NCBI GenBank assembly: GCA_965153355.1
Contig: OZ231128.1
Location: forward strand, 38,378,001-38,442,000
Source of the DNA: Flaccisagitta enflata
Taxonomy: Eukaryota > Chaetognatha > Sagittoidea > Aphragmophora
Reading direction: 5' to 3'
DNA length: 64,000 nt
Every line of letters begins with the position of its first letter. The first letter of the stretch is position 1. The position numbers and the translations under genes were made by a program. Below are positions 49,524 to 61,480 of this stretch, piece after piece. The notes beneath the pieces are model-generated. The model did no database searches. It saw nothing but the letters and a program-made list of their open reading frames with translations, and was not told where the DNA came from.

Positions 49524-49869
49524 CGCTTTTTGGCTATCTGCAGATATGGCTTTTTAGTCGCTGGCTAAGCGACTCTATACAGTCAGTGGACAAAAAAAAA
49601 AAATAGGTAGAGAGCTCACTCTGTTGGCTTTGATCCAACCTACTGTTATTAAACAGCCGGCTGTAAACAACAACTGGTTGTAAAAATTACAGCCGGCTGT
49701 CATCTTACAAAGTTGGCAAAAATCCAACCTAAATAGAATAAATCGTGACTAGCTTATTCATAATCCTAATGAAATTCTGAGAAGTTTGACATGTCACACT
49801 TAACACTTTTTATAAGAAATAATCTTTTAATATCATATCATAACTTTATTAAACATTGATAAATTTTTT

Positions 49870-50053
49870 TAGTCGCGTGCTACGCGACTCTACAACCCGC
49901 TTTGTCGGTCCGTCCGTCGGTCCGTCGGTCCGTCACACTTTACTTTTTTTGGGTTTTTGGCCTTACTGCTCCTGCCCAAATGATCTGGTGACCTCAATTA
50001 TGGCCCCTGCCCACCCACACGCGACTGGGGTAGCCGTGTATCCGGCCTTGTTA
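49870..50053 (+). mobile_element. TAGTCGCG-family element, canonical copy
   Basis: TAGTCGCGTGCTACGCGACT, CTACAACCCGCTTTGTCGGT, CCGTCCGTCGGTCCGTC array, ACTGCTCCTGCCCAAATGAT, GGCCCCTGCCCACCC, ACACGCGACTGGGGTAGCCG, TGTATCCGGCCTTGTT. Very similar to 50,807-51,030, so both are recent. Confidence 0.85.
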
Positions 50054-50085
50054 CTAATCGTCGTAGGAAAAAAGTCGTAAATGCT

Positions 50086-50296
<211 letters not shown>

Positions 50297-50509
50297 AGAG
50301 GGGGAGAAAGAGACAGAGAGAGAGACAGAGAAAAACATGTAACACGGGGTTATCATTGCGGACAGGTGGACAACCCTAACCCCCACACACAAGCATCTAG
50401 ACCACTTTTTTTCACTCGGACAGACTAACAGACTAATGGATGGACTGACAGACAAAGCCTCTCATTTGGAAATGAGAGAGAGACTGTGCTGCCAGGATGC
50501 AAAATTATC

Positions 50510-50800
50510 ACTGGGGATATTTCAAAGTTCAAACAGACACAAGTCCTCGATTTTTGGGAAACCGCCAAAAATGTGGAAAAATAAAAAAAGATTCAAAAAA
50601 TCATAGCTCCAAAATTATTGATCGCACAGAATTCTGCTTGGCGTCATCTGAAAGAGGAGAATTAGTTCTTTCTTAGCTATTACTTTCATGCGTAGTCCCA
50701 TTCTGCCCCCAAAATGAAGCAACTCATGAGAAAAAGGGAAATCCAAAAAACTCTGCAGGACTCAAAAAGACTGAGGGGACTTCATCTCTTCGACTTTTTT
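50510..50800 (+). repeat. Dispersed repeat, inverted copy near 57.5 kb
   Basis: Contains TTGATCGCACAGAATTCTGC, GAAAGAGGAGAATTA and AAGTCGAAGAGATGAAG-like (minus) sequence, all matched in inverse order at 57,455-57,740. A third diverged copy may lie at 51,880-52,060. Non-coding. Confidence 0.6.
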
Positions 50801-50806
50801 CCAAAT

Positions 50807-51030
50807 TAGTCGCGTGCTACGCAACTCTACACCCCGCTTTGTTGGTCCATCCGTCGGTCCGTCCGTCAGTCTGTCCGTCTGTCCGTCCGTCCGTCCGTCC
50901 ATCACACTTTACTTTTTTTTTGTTTTTGTGGTCTTTTGCCTCACTGCTCCTGCCCAAATGATCAAGTGACCTCAAATACGGCCCCTGCCCACCCGCACGC
51001 GACTGGGGTAGCCGTGTATCCAGCCTTGTT
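50807..51030 (+). mobile_element. TAGTCGCG-family element, canonical copy
   Basis: Same order of blocks as 49,870-50,053, with a longer CCGTCCGTCCGTC array. Confidence 0.85.
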
Positions 51031-51310
51031 TTCATATAAAGGTATATGTTGTGACATATCAAACTTGTCAAAATTTCACCAGGATTATGAATTTGCAGGT
51101 CTCATTCTATTTGGTGAAAGTTGGATTTTTGCCGACTTTTTAACATGACAGCCAGCTGTAATTTTTACAACCAGTTGTTGTTTATAGCCTGCTGCTTGAT
51201 AGCAGTATGTTGGATCAAAGCTAACAGAGTGAGCTCTCTACCTATTTTGTTTTGTCCACTTACTGTACCAGTAAAGGCGGCTCTCGCCGACCGGAAAAAA
51301 ATCGTAAGGG

Positions 51311-51316
<6 letters not shown>

Positions 51317-51356
<40 letters not shown>

Positions 51357-51870
51357 TGTGTGCATGTGTGCATCCCCCTCACCCTCCTTCCCTCTCCCTC
51401 CCTCTCTATCCCCCTCTCCCTCTCTCTCCCTCCCCCTCTCCCTCTTCCTCCCTCTCCCTCTCTCTCCGTCCCCCTCTCACTTTCTTCCTCCCTCCCTCCC
51501 TCTCTCCATCCCTCTCTCTCCCTCCCTCTCCCTCCCTCCCTCCGCCTCTCCCTCCCTTCCTCCCTCTTTCCCACCCTCCCCCTCCCTCCCCCTCTCCCTC
51601 CCTTCCTTCCTTCCTCTTTCCCTCCCTCTTTCTCCCTCCCTCTCCCTCCATCCCTCCCTCCCTCTCCCTCCTTCCCTCCTTCTCTCCCTCCCTCCTTCTC
51701 CCTCCCCCTCTCCCTCCCTTCCTCCCTCCCTCTCCCTCCATCCCTCCCTCTCCCTCCTTCCCTCCCTCTCCCTCCCTCCCTCCCCCTCCCTCTCCCTCCC
51801 TCCCTCTCCCTCCCACGCTCTCCCTCCCTCCCTCCCTCACCCTCCCTCCCTATGCCCTCTGCTGAACTCA
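51317..51870 (+). repeat. (GT)n then polypyrimidine (CCCTCTCC)n tract
   Basis: (GT)n 51,317-51,352, then about 480 bp of CCCT/CTCC units with no purines except rare substitutions. Pro/Leu/Ser or Gly/Glu/Arg translations here are artefacts. Confidence 0.95.
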
Positions 51871-52179
51871 TTTTTGTTGTTACTTAGGGCCAAAAATTGA
51901 GATCAATGCAAAATATAGATCTTTGAAAAATGTGCGGAAAATGTGAGAAAATAAAAAAAGATTAAAAAATTCATAGCGCCTAAAGTATTGGTCCCACAGT
52001 GCCCTGCTTTTTTCCAGAAGGTGTAAAAAAGTGCCCTCTTTCACCCTGTACCAATTTCAACCCCAGCCTCGGGCGAGCCTAGTCGTGACTCAACTTCCTC
52101 AAAACACCTCAAGCGAAAATGGAAAAAATTAATTCCTAACCCGGAACTCAAAAAATCGAAAAACGTTTTTCGATTTTTT

Positions 52180-52388
52180 TCCCAATAAGAGGGTGTGTCC
52201 GTAGGAAGGTAGGTAACGCGAAAATTCGGATGACCCGAAATCGACTGAAATGGTGATTTCTGAGCAGTAATGCCGTTGCCCTATCACATAACAGCCCCCG
52301 CCCCGCCCCATTCTGCCCCTGCCCACCGCATTACTGCTCCTGCCCACCCGACAGCGACTTCTTTTTGGCCGTGTATCCGGCCATGTTT
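52180..52388 (+). mobile_element. TAGTCGCG-family element, diverged
   Basis: TAAGAGGGTGTGTCCGTAGG, AACGCGAAAATTCGG, repeated GCCCCTGCCC/GCTCCTGCCC blocks, GACAGCGACTTC, tail GGCCGTGTATCCGGCCATGT. Confidence 0.65.
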
Positions 52389-52436
52389 CTGTACTCGATG
52401 ATCTTGTACTGTCCTACCTGAAACTCATTACATCAT

Positions 52437-52640
<204 letters not shown>

Positions 52641-53043
52641 CGATCAAAGCCATTGCGCAAATAAGGGCCACTAACTCTTTTGACAAGTTCTTTGATTCTT
52701 TGAGTAAAGGAGTTTCTGCGGATTAATTTTCCTCGCGGTAATGCGCAAATGTCATTTAGTTGGATTTGAGGAAGACGGTATAGTATATGGTACAGTACGA
52801 TATCATCAGAGTATTCACTTTAACAGAACAACGAAGCGCCAATATTTGCAGCTACTTAACCCGTCTCTCTTGGCGTAGTTAAACATTCATTTTCGTTTAA
52901 TTTCATTTGTTTGGAATCTGTGTTGGGCTCTCAGTTTTTAGGTGCTAGAAAGTACCCGTACAACTGTCTGTGTCCGTTGGTCGGTTGGTCGGTTTGTCGG
53001 TAACGCAGACATTTGACAATCCACATGGCGCACCTACGTGTGT

Positions 53044-53160
<117 letters not shown>

Positions 53161-53299
53161 TATATGGAGGGGGGTCCCGGGCTACTTGTTCCTCGTCTTT
53201 TAACCCCAAAATGGCGCAATTACCTTATTTGTTTCGTTACATTCGGCCACTTGCTAGAATCGCTGTTGTTCAAATGGCGACCAGGCCGAAAAGATGAGC

Positions 53300-53490
53300 A
53301 ATAGGCATTTATTTATTCATTCATTTACTTCTATATTCAATCAAGCATTCATCTATTCATTTATTTGTCTACTTATATATTTATCTATTTTTTTATTCAT
53401 TCATTTATTCATTCATTCATTCATTTATTCTTTCATTCATTCATCCATTCATTCATTCAATAATTCATTCATTCATTCATTTCTTCAGAC
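53300..53490 (+). repeat. (ATTC)n-type array
   Basis: Imperfect ATTC/ATTT tetranucleotides. Confidence 0.9.
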
Positions 53491-53574
53491 AGACAGTCAG
53501 CTGAGCCGGATCACCCATTAGGCTTATAAGGTTTAGGCCTTAAGGGGAGCCCCGCGGTACAGTCCCTACCCCTG

Positions 53575-53689
53575 AGAAAAAAGAGAAGAGGAAAAAGGGA
53601 GAGGAAAAACGGGAAAGAAAGGAAAAAAAAGAGAAGAAAGGAAAAAAAAGAGAAGAAAGAAAGAACAAAGATAGAAAGATAGAAAGAAA

Positions 53690-53778
<89 letters not shown>

Positions 53779-53780
53779 TA
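53575..53780 (+). repeat. (GAAA)n purine tract
   Basis: Pure GAAA from about 53,695 to 53,778, with A/G-rich sequence before it. 53,790-54,070 holds no gene and is G-rich (GGGGGCTAAGGGGGCCC). Confidence 0.95.
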
Positions 53781-54070
53781 GAAAATAAAAAAAATGAAAA
53801 AAATAAACCATTTTTTTCTTTTGCTTTTATTTTGATTTTTCATTAAAAATTTTTTATTCAATTAGGTTCATCAGCTAAGAAAGATGAATGCCTTTCTAGT
53901 TTAGCTCCAATAAATTTCAGAAAGATGGAAAGGGGTGACAGAAAGGGGGGTGGAGGCGCAAGAGGGGGGCTAAGGGGGCCCTGCGGTAGTTTTCAAGCCT
54001 AGGGCCCCGGGGTAGCTAAATTTGGATCAGGATTCCTTCCGTCAAAAACGTGCGCATTATTTAAAACTAC

Positions 54071-54405
54071 TTATATAGTCGATTCAATCGTTGTCTCTCG
54101 ATGTCTGCCTGAATTCACATCATGGGATGGTGTAACATTAGTCGCTCTTCTCAGTAACCGCCACCCTGCACCATCTTGCATTGCCCTTACTGCCTCATCC
54201 TTTAAAAGCAACGGGCAAGGGGCATCGTCGTTCAAAAAAAAAAACTCTTTAAGAAACTTGTGGCATCCGTTTAAACCAACCCACGCGATAAGAAAAATAT
54301 TGACTGAAATCATGAAGATGCCGCTCGATGAAATAACGATTGGCCGTTTATGCATCCACTCATGAGGCAAAACATCGCTGAGAGCGTCAAAAGAAGTGAC
54401 GAGAC
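54071..54405 (-). CDS. Possible terminal exon, membrane-protein-like
   Basis: On the minus strand a possible acceptor (GCTAGCAG) precedes 54,405, and the frame runs about 110 codons to TAA at 54,071. It encodes SFDALSDVLPHEWMHKRP, one hydrophobic helix (IVISSSGIFMISVNIFLIAW), and then a polar tail (LLLKDEAVRAMQDGAGWRLL...). A last transmembrane helix plus cytosolic tail is one reading. The first part loosely recalls SLC6 transporters, but not enough to call. It faces the plus-strand exon at 54,705 tail-to-head. Confidence 0.35.
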
Positions 54406-54704
54406 CTGCTAGCCTTTCAAATGCAGGGACGCATCATACAAAAAGAAATAATCAGAAACCACTAATACAGCTGATTTGCATATTGTGGTGGTGTCCGATT
54501 TCCCTTGCTGGTTACGATACAATTTCGCTTGATGTTTTTTTTTTCGATTTGCAATCCAATGGTATCTCCAATTTGACTCAATCTCAGAAACTTCACTAGG
54601 TCCTCCTTATTTTATCCATCATATCAATAGGGGTGAATGTTTTCGAAAAGGCATAACGGTTTATTCTTTCTAGTGATTATAATTTCTTCAATACTCCTTT
54701 ACAG

Positions 54705-54815
54705 GCGAATTTGCGAAACAAAACAAACTAACAGCACCTTCCGGATTACCTTCTGGGGGCATTTTTGAACGGCGACTGAACAAGTTCGCCTTGCAAACGC
54801 AGAGCTCGTGGGCTG
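54705..54815 (+). CDS. Penultimate exon of an unrecognised plus-strand gene
   Basis: Strong acceptor (ATACTCCTTTACAG before 54,705) and donor (GGGCTG|GTTAGT after 54,815); 111 nt, phase 1 in and out. Encodes EFAKQNKLTAPSGLPSGGIF then ERRLNKFALQTQSSWA. Its phase matches the short last exon at 55,354. Earlier exons were not identified. Confidence 0.5.
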
Positions 54816-54971
54816 GTTAGTCGCGCACAGGATTTGCAACGGCTCATTATCATTCAGAGCGATATGCTTATAACACCTGTTTCAAATTATTTCTAAACAT
54901 GACCAAAACTACATTTGTTTTACTTTTATGTGAATAGCATACTGATAGGGTTGAATTATGATGTTCAAATT

Positions 54972-55165
54972 GAGGTCCAAAGCCCATCCAAGAGGGCCAA
55001 ATCCCAGCCTTGAGGCCCATATCTCAGCCTTGAGGTCGAAATCCCAGCCAAGAGGCCCAGATCCCAACCTCAAGGCTGAGATCTGGGCCTTGAGGCTAGG
55101 ATTTGGGATTTGAGGCTAGGATTTGGGCCTCAAGGCTGGGATTTGGGCCTCCAGACTGGAATTTG
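54972..55165. repeat. ~20-bp minisatellite that inverts at its midpoint
   Basis: Units like GAGGCCCATATCTCAGCCTT run to about 55,065, then switch to CAAGGCTGAGATCTGGGCCT-type inverse units. It lies inside the intron between the two exons described above and below, and has the same design as the core at 22,905-23,135 with a different unit. Confidence 0.8.
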
Positions 55166-55353
55166 AACTTGTACTGAAATGACAAGAACCAAAAAAATAG
55201 AAATTCTCTGAGCAGTTCATGATGTGCAGTTGTCTTGCGCGGCCACCTAAAAGTAGAATTTCAAAGCCAATAATGATTTCTATAGAAGCCTGAGACAGTC
55301 CCACAACATGATCTGCTCGGAGAATATTAATTTTGTTGTTTGTTTTCATTTAG

Positions 55354-55397
55354 GTACAGGCTCCCATTGGGGAGTAGAGATCATCGACACTAGCTAA
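55354..55397 (+). CDS. Last exon of the unrecognised plus-strand gene
   Basis: Acceptor TTGTTTTCATTTAG before 55,354, phase 1; encodes TGSHWGVEIIDTS and stops with TAA at 55,395-55,397. An AATAAA at 55,598 fits a 3' UTR of about 210 bp. Confidence 0.5.
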
Positions 55398-55597
55398 AAA
55401 CCAATTGGTTATCAAAAGTTTCGTTTCCCTAAAATGTCTTCTTTTAAGTTTCGACATCGTCACTGCTAAATGTCGTTGTTGTCATGCCATTTCAGTTTTG
55501 TTTCTTCAGTATACAGCAAACTGTAAGACGATTTCCTTGAAATTTGGTTCCCTCTCAGTCACAGTTTACATATGTTACTGTTATATGCTTCATGTAT

Positions 55598-55603
55598 AAA
55601 TAA
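55598..55603 (+). terminator. Polyadenylation signal AATAAA
   Basis: AATAAA about 200 bp downstream of the stop at 55,397, followed by a (GAAT)n array (55,605-55,685). Confidence 0.4.
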
Positions 55604-55764
55604 AGGATGTATGAATGAATGAATGAATTGATGTGTGAATGAATGAAAGAATGAATGAATGAGTCAATGAGTGAATGAGTGAATAAACATTAACATTTTT
55701 CCTTTTTGTAAAAAAAAAACAAAAAAGAAGTGGTAGTTTTCTTCCTCTTTTTAATTGAGAAATT

Positions 55765-55896
55765 TCTATGCATCACTGCCCCTGCCTGGCCAAATCACAG
55801 CCCCTGCTCGTCCATGTACAGCTTCTGTTAACCCTCTTAATTGCCCCTGCCCACACGCAAGCAACTACTAATTGGCCGTGTATCCTGCCTTGTTTA
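55765..55896 (+). mobile_element. TAGTCGCG-family element, 3' part only
   Basis: CACTGCCCCTGCCTGGCC, CAGCCCCTGC, GCCCCTGCCCACACGCAAGC, tail GGCCGTGTATCCTGCCTTGT. Confidence 0.65.
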
Positions 55897-56067
55897 AAAG
55901 CCTCATGAAAGGATTATGTCCGACAAAAAAAAAACAAGGCAAAGTAGGCTATCATAGGCGCCGTTCAGATAGTAGAATGAAAGCGTTCCCGTCTGAAAAA
56001 CCAACCAACTAAACAACCAACAGAGCAAGAAAAAAAGATTGTAGGTGATCCAGGATTGAGAGAGGTA

Positions 56068-56069
<2 letters not shown>

Positions 56070-56153
<84 letters not shown>
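56070..56153 (+). repeat. (GA)n microsatellite
   Basis: About 41 units. Confidence 0.95.
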
Positions 56154-56156
<3 letters not shown>

Positions 56157-56536
56157 GAATATGAAAAGTGAAAAGTCTGTCTCTCTCTTTTTCTTCACCA
56201 TTTCCTTTGTATGTCAGTCGGTAGGTCGTGACGGTTTTTTACCATGATGTCGAGTGACCGACACCATAGGGTGTGACTGTCGATTGTGGAGGTAGTTTAT
56301 CTTTGATCTAAAAACAGATCTGATTTACTAGTTATTACACCTTAAAGAGGATGGCGAATTGGCGATTGCTCTTGAAATAAAATTTCTATCTTAATTTCTT
56401 TTAGAACAAACTTTTTCAATCCAAATAAAATTCATGGGCAAATCGAAGGGCTTTTTCAAAGCTAGGCAATGGCGCAATCTGTATGTCTAGAACTGGTTTC
56501 CTTCAGAAATGACATGCTTTCGAAGATGACAGGTCT

Positions 56537-56785
56537 TTTTAATTGCGGACATGCAACTCTATAAGAGGCTTTGTCGGTCCGTCGGTCCGTCGGTCCGTTG
56601 GCTCACGCTCTAGTTAAAAACGCGAAAAAGGGCGTATTTACTATTTATGATGCTGCGGTTGGTATTGTTTGTGAGTGAGTGTGTTGGAGGGGGGTTGGGG
56701 GTGTGGTTTGGGTGAGGCTGGGGGTTGGATGTCCCTGCCCACCCGTCCCCAACGATATTGTGACCGCGCGTCACTTGTTTTGGTA
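56537..56785 (+). mobile_element. TAGTTGCGG-subfamily element
   Basis: ATTGCGGACATGCAACTCTA, TAAGAGGCTTTGTCGGTCCG, CGTCGGTCCGTTGG array, AAACGCGAAAAAGGGCG, CCCTGCCCACCCGTCCC, GCGCGTCACTTGTTTT. Same subtype as 14,127-14,337 (both end in ACCGCGCGTCACT). Confidence 0.75.
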
Positions 56786-56917
56786 ATTTTGAAGCTGTTT
56801 TGAGCTACAGGGAGACTGCCACTATTCTTTACACATCTGGATATTAATTCCAATGATATTCATGAGCAAATCAATAGTAAAATCTGTACAATTCCATATG
56901 TCTTGGTTTAGATACGG

Positions 56918-57350
56918 TAGCATGACAGGTGGAACAATATCCCTCACTATACCCACACTAAAAAATATGGTAGAGGGCCTTGTGAGCGCTCACTGACTAG
57001 TTACTACGCGCATCACTCCTAGTTTTCCATCTAGCAAAATTTAGAAAAATCCATTCAGAGTCTTACCCAAAACACTATTGCTTACCAAATCGATAAGGGC
57101 AAATGATTGTTACCTTTTTAACCAAAATTCAACAAATCACCCGAGGGCAACATTGTTAAGAAACCATACCCTTAAAGGATAGAATCGAGGTACAGCTAAA
57201 TGCGACCGCCGGACATTCTAATCCAAGGTACTGAGTAGTATGACAGGTGGAACAATATCCCTCACTATACCCACACTAAAAAATATGGAAGAGGGCCTTG
57301 TGAGCGCTCACTGACTAGTTACTACGCGCATCACTCCTAGTTTTCCATCT
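56918..57350 (-). repeat. Dispersed ~115-bp repeat, copies 2 and 3 in direct tandem
   Basis: Two near-identical copies (56,918-57,032 and 57,236-57,350), 318 bp apart, of the repeat at 16,575. Both contain ATGACAGGTGGAACAATATC and CTAGTTACTACGCGCATCAC. The spacer is unrelated. Confidence 0.8.
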
Positions 57351-57420
57351 ACCAAAACATTCAAGTTCTTTTAACAGTAATTGTGGAACAGGTATTATGA
57401 GCCTTATATGAGGGATTTTC

Positions 57421-57470
57421 TTAGTCGCTTGTCTAGCGACTCAATCAACTATGAGGGGTTGTGTCCATTG
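57421..57470 (+). mobile_element. TAGTCGCG-family head fragment
   Basis: TTAGTCGCTTGTCTAGCGAC, TCAATCAACTATGAGGGG, then the inverted dispersed repeat shared with 50.5 kb. Confidence 0.55.
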
Positions 57471-57850
57471 ATTTGGAAAAAAGTCGAAGAATACCTTGGG
57501 CTTTTTGAGACCTGCGGAGGAATTTGGTTTTCCTTTTTCTTTTGAGTTTTTTGAGGAAGTTGATGCTTTTTTTGGGACGAATGAGCCTACGTATAAAATT
57601 AACAGCTAAGAAAGAGATAATTCTCCTCTTTCAGATGACGCCCAGCAGAATTCTGTGCGATCAATAGTTTTGGAGCTTTGATTTTTTAAATGTTTTTTCT
57701 ATTTTTCTTTTTTTTCCCAAAGATTGATATTTTTTATTGTTCCTGATTTCGTGGCCTATGTAACATTAAATAAGAGTCTGCTTGCTCATGCTCTGTCTTT
57801 CAGTCTGTCTGTCTGTCTATTTGTCTAGTCTCTCTGTCAGTCTGTGTGTC

Positions 57851-57980
<130 letters not shown>

Positions 57981-58253
57981 CTCTCTCTCTCTGTCTCTCT
58001 CCCTTTTTGGGCAGCGGCCCCAAAGGGAACGATGTCCTGTAGAACTCAGGGGACTTTTGTTTGTTCGTCCGTTCATTCGTCCGTCCGTCCGTCTGTTCAT
58101 CCCCCCCCCTGCTATTTCAATTTCCCATACTATTTGATGGGAAGTCTACATCTTTTCATTTTTTTTCAATTTTCCATACTATTCAATTGGGAGTTCCATA
58201 TCTTTTCATTATTTTACAATTTTCCGTGTTATTCGATGAGAATTCTTCATTTT

Positions 58254-58398
58254 TAGTTGCGGACACGCAACTCTATAAGAGCCTTTGTCCTTCCATCGGT
58301 CCATTGGTGAGCACGAGTCGAAAAGTTTGAAAACGCGCATTTCCGGCCCTGCCCACCCATCCGCAACTGGTATGGCCATGTATCCGGCCTTGTTTTTA
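58254..58398 (+). mobile_element. TAGTTGCGG-subfamily element nested in foldback F
   Basis: TAGTTGCGGACACGCAACTC, TATAAGAGCCTTTGTCC, GAGTCGAAAAGTTTGAAAAC, GCCCTGCCCACCCATCCGCA, ACTGG, GTATCCGGCCTTGTT. Confidence 0.8.
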
Positions 58399-58599
58399 TT
58401 TACTTGTAAATTTCTCACGTTATTCAATGAGAATTCTCTCATTTTTTTCATTTTCTCATCAATTTTCCATGTTATTCAATGGGAATTACACATTTTTTTT
58501 TCAATTCTTATCAATTTTCCATGCTATTCAATAGAAACTTTTTTCACTTTGTCATAAATTTTCCATGTTATTCAATGGAAATCATTGAAATTTCCATTT

Positions 58600-58850
58600 T
58601 TAGTCGCGTGCTACACGACTCTATAAGCCACTTTTTGGTTGTTCCGTTGGTCGGTCCGTTGGTCCGTAACTAAGTGGTTTAAAAGGCTTTTTACCGCGTT
58701 TTTTTGTCTCTGAATTGCAGAGAAGAAACTTGGAAAAGTTTGAAGTCTACTCAAACGTCTTTTTGAAGAAAAAAAATGTTTGTCTGTCTGTCTGCCTGAC
58801 TTTTTCGAAAGTGCCGACGCACGCGACATAGGTCTAATGACCTTGTTTTG
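58600..58850 (+). mobile_element. TAGTCGCG-family element nested in foldback F
   Basis: TAGTCGCGTGCTACACGACT, CTATAAGCCACTTTTTGG, GGTCGGTCCGTTGGTCCGT array, long unconserved middle, ACGCACGCGACATAGG, TGACCTTGTTTTG. Its tail form matches 38,076-38,618. Confidence 0.75.
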
Positions 58851-59044
58851 TCAATTTCTTATGATTTTCAATTGTGCAATAGGGTTCTTAAACCTAATTA
58901 GGTAGAAGTCCCTCTGTGTTCTACAGGACATCGTCCCCCTCGGGGCTGCTGCCCTGCTAACCATCACCTACATTGACAAACATTCAAAGCAGGGCAACGG
59001 GTATCGCTGACCACATATTGCCCTTGGGCGACTGGTTCTCTTTC

Positions 59045-59372
<328 letters not shown>

Positions 59373-59395
59373 TTTCTCCCAGCATTTACAACTTT

Positions 59396-59600
59396 TTAGT
59401 GGTGGACACGCAACTCTATAAGAGGCTTTGTCCGTCCGTCCATCCGTCCGTCGGTCCGTCGGTCCGTCGGTCCATCCGTCCATCGGTCTGTCCGTCTGTT
59501 TGTCCGTCTGTAATGATCAACTCGAAAAGTGGGAAAACGTGCATTTCTGCCCCTGCCCACCCGTCCGCAACTGATGGCCGTGTATCCGGCCTTGTTTTCT
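59396..59600 (+). mobile_element. TAGTTGCGG-subfamily element
   Basis: TAGTGGTGGACACGCAACTC, TATAAGAGGCTTTGTCCGTC, a long CCGTCGGTCCGTCGG array, ACTCGAAAAGTGGGAAAACG, GCCCCTGCCCACCCGTCCGC, AACTGATGGCCGTGTATCCG, GCCTTGTTTT. Confidence 0.85.
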
Positions 59601-60204
59601 ACGGCGATTAGCCGCCTTTATTGGTAAGCGGCTAGGAAACGAAGGAAGTGCAGGAAGTTAGATTAGAATGTAAACGAATTTCTACGGAGAGTTTGAATAC
59701 CAGGCCGATAATTGTTCAGCTGTTTGTCGCGGACCAGGGATGGGTTTACTCGAGCATTACGGACCAACCGATGGACCAATGGACTGTCAGACGAACAAAA
59801 CCTCTAGCAGACTTAAAAGCAACACTTTTCTTATAAAGATATAAAAGAAAATTTGTGTCTTTTCTTATGCAAGACCTTACCGTAGGGTGGTGAGGGGCAG
59901 TTAGTTACATGGAGGAAAGTCACATTTTTACAAGCAAGCGAATCTAAACCTTTTCTCGATTATTTCCTTTGAGAAATCTTTCTCGAACCATTACGTTGTC
60001 CACATTTCGATCAATCATGCGAAGTTCGTTCGTTCATCGTTCATTTGTTCGTTCATTCGTTCGTTTGAACAAACATATACTGTTCGTTAGTTCGCCGTTG
60101 TCGTTCATCCGTTCGTTTGTGTTTGACGTTGGCGAACTCCCTGGAAGTCGTTTAATCTCTCTCTGCTTCCCACCATCGATGGAGGCTCGAGATAAAACTT
60201 CGGC

Positions 60205-60265
60205 GCTCTCTCTTTCTCTTTCTCTTTCTCTTTCTCTTTCTCTTTCTCTTTCTCTTTCTCTTCCT
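60205..60265 (+). repeat. Hexanucleotide (CTCTTT)n repeat
   Basis: About 10 units; the flanks carry (GTTC)n-like CGTTCGTTC runs (60,028-60,115). Confidence 0.9.
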
Positions 60266-60356
60266 CCGGAACTTCGGCCGATGAGAGGAACGCCGCCGTT
60301 TCACTCTTTTGCACCATCCCTCCCCCAGGCTTCTATGTTCACTTACTCTCTGTGTT

Positions 60357-60470
60357 TAGTCGCGAACTGACGACTATGTATAGGATGAATTGTCGGTCGG
60401 TGCGTTGGTCTGTCAGACCGCGATGATCGAGCCGGAGAAAAGTAAAAAACGCGCATTTTGCCCCCCCCCC
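60357..60470 (+). mobile_element. TAGTCGCG-family head fragment
   Basis: TAGTCGCGAACTGACGACTA, TGTCGGTCGGTGCGTTGG, GGAGAAAAGTAAAAAACGCG then a C run. Confidence 0.6.
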
Positions 60471-60691
60471 CACCCCGTCCATCTTGTCAGTTTTCTGGTT
60501 ACTTGTTATTTGTCTGTATCTGACGGTTCTTCTGCAGAATGGAACTTTTTTTCTTTTATCTTGTGTCTGGCTGTCAGGTTGTCTCTCTGTCTGTCAGTCA
60601 CTCTGTCTCTTACTGTCTCTGTCTATCTGTCTGTCTGTGTGTCTGTATGTCTGTCTGTCTGTCTGTGTGTCTGTCTGTCTGTGTGTCTATC

Positions 60692-60795
<104 letters not shown>

Positions 60796-61261
60796 CTTCT
60801 CCATCACTCCAGTTCCTCTCCTCTCTGAATTCCCCCCCCCCTTCCTTGGGTTCCCTTCCATCGGCCGGCCCCGGCCCCCGACATCGGCTTTCTTTCTGCG
60901 GCACAAAAAGATGCTTTAACTCTTGCTTTAACTCTTCTTGTCTTGTTGTCGAAATCTGTCTTAACAATGGACCGACCCACCGACCCAACCACCGCATATA
61001 TCGGACCGCCAATAATAGATTGTAACTTCTTTTAAGCTGGTTCCACCATATTTCTTCTGCTTCTTCCCGAGTCGTCTCCGTTCCGTTCTATACCGTCTAG
61101 ATGCATCTACTGTCCCTCACTACTGTCACTCTCTTTATTTCAGTCTGGCTCTCTGTGTTTCTGTATATTTTTCTTTCCTTTTCTTTTTTTCTTACATTTC
61201 TTTTTCCCTAAGTTGTTTGGTTGTGTTTTTGATTGTTCTGAAAAACGGGACCAACACAACA

Positions 61262-61308
61262 GAGAGAGAAAGAGAGAAAGAAAAAAAGAAAGAAAGAAAA
61301 AAAGAACG

Positions 61309-61391
<83 letters not shown>

Positions 61392-61480
61392 GATAGAGAT
61401 AGAAAGAAAGATAGATAGGTAGATAGATAGATAGATAGATAGATAGAAAGGAAGAAAGAAAGAAAGAAAGAAAAAAGGGA
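61262..61480 (+). repeat. (GA)n, (GATA)n and (GAAA)n purine-rich arrays
   Basis: GAAA-rich 61,262-61,315, (GA)n 61,316-61,374, GATAGA/GATA to about 61,447, (GAAA)n after it. 61,480-62,065 contains one weak exon-like frame (61,615-61,707) and is otherwise gene-free. Confidence 0.95.

Larger units (their letters stand above)
58004..59035. mobile_element. Foldback element F (copy 3) with two nested elements
   Basis: Left end TTTTTGGGCAGCGGCCCCAA...GATGTCCTGTAGAACTCAGG; right end GTAGAAGTCCCTCTGTGTTC...CAACGGGTATCGCTGACCAC...CCCTTGGGCGACTG. The core contains AATTTTCCATGTTATTCAAT-type units, the same core type as copy 2 but inverted, and is interrupted by TAGTCGCG-family elements at 58,254 and 58,600. 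Confidence 0.75.

Noticed and set aside
51260-51900. Pro/Leu/Ser and Gly/Glu/Arg frames over 200 codons
   Set aside because: Translations of the CCCTCTCC polypyrimidine tract and its complement.
53215-53298. Short frame beginning MAQLPYLFRYIRPLARIAVV
   Set aside because: 28 codons, no donor, no linked exon; could be a real start, but there is no support.
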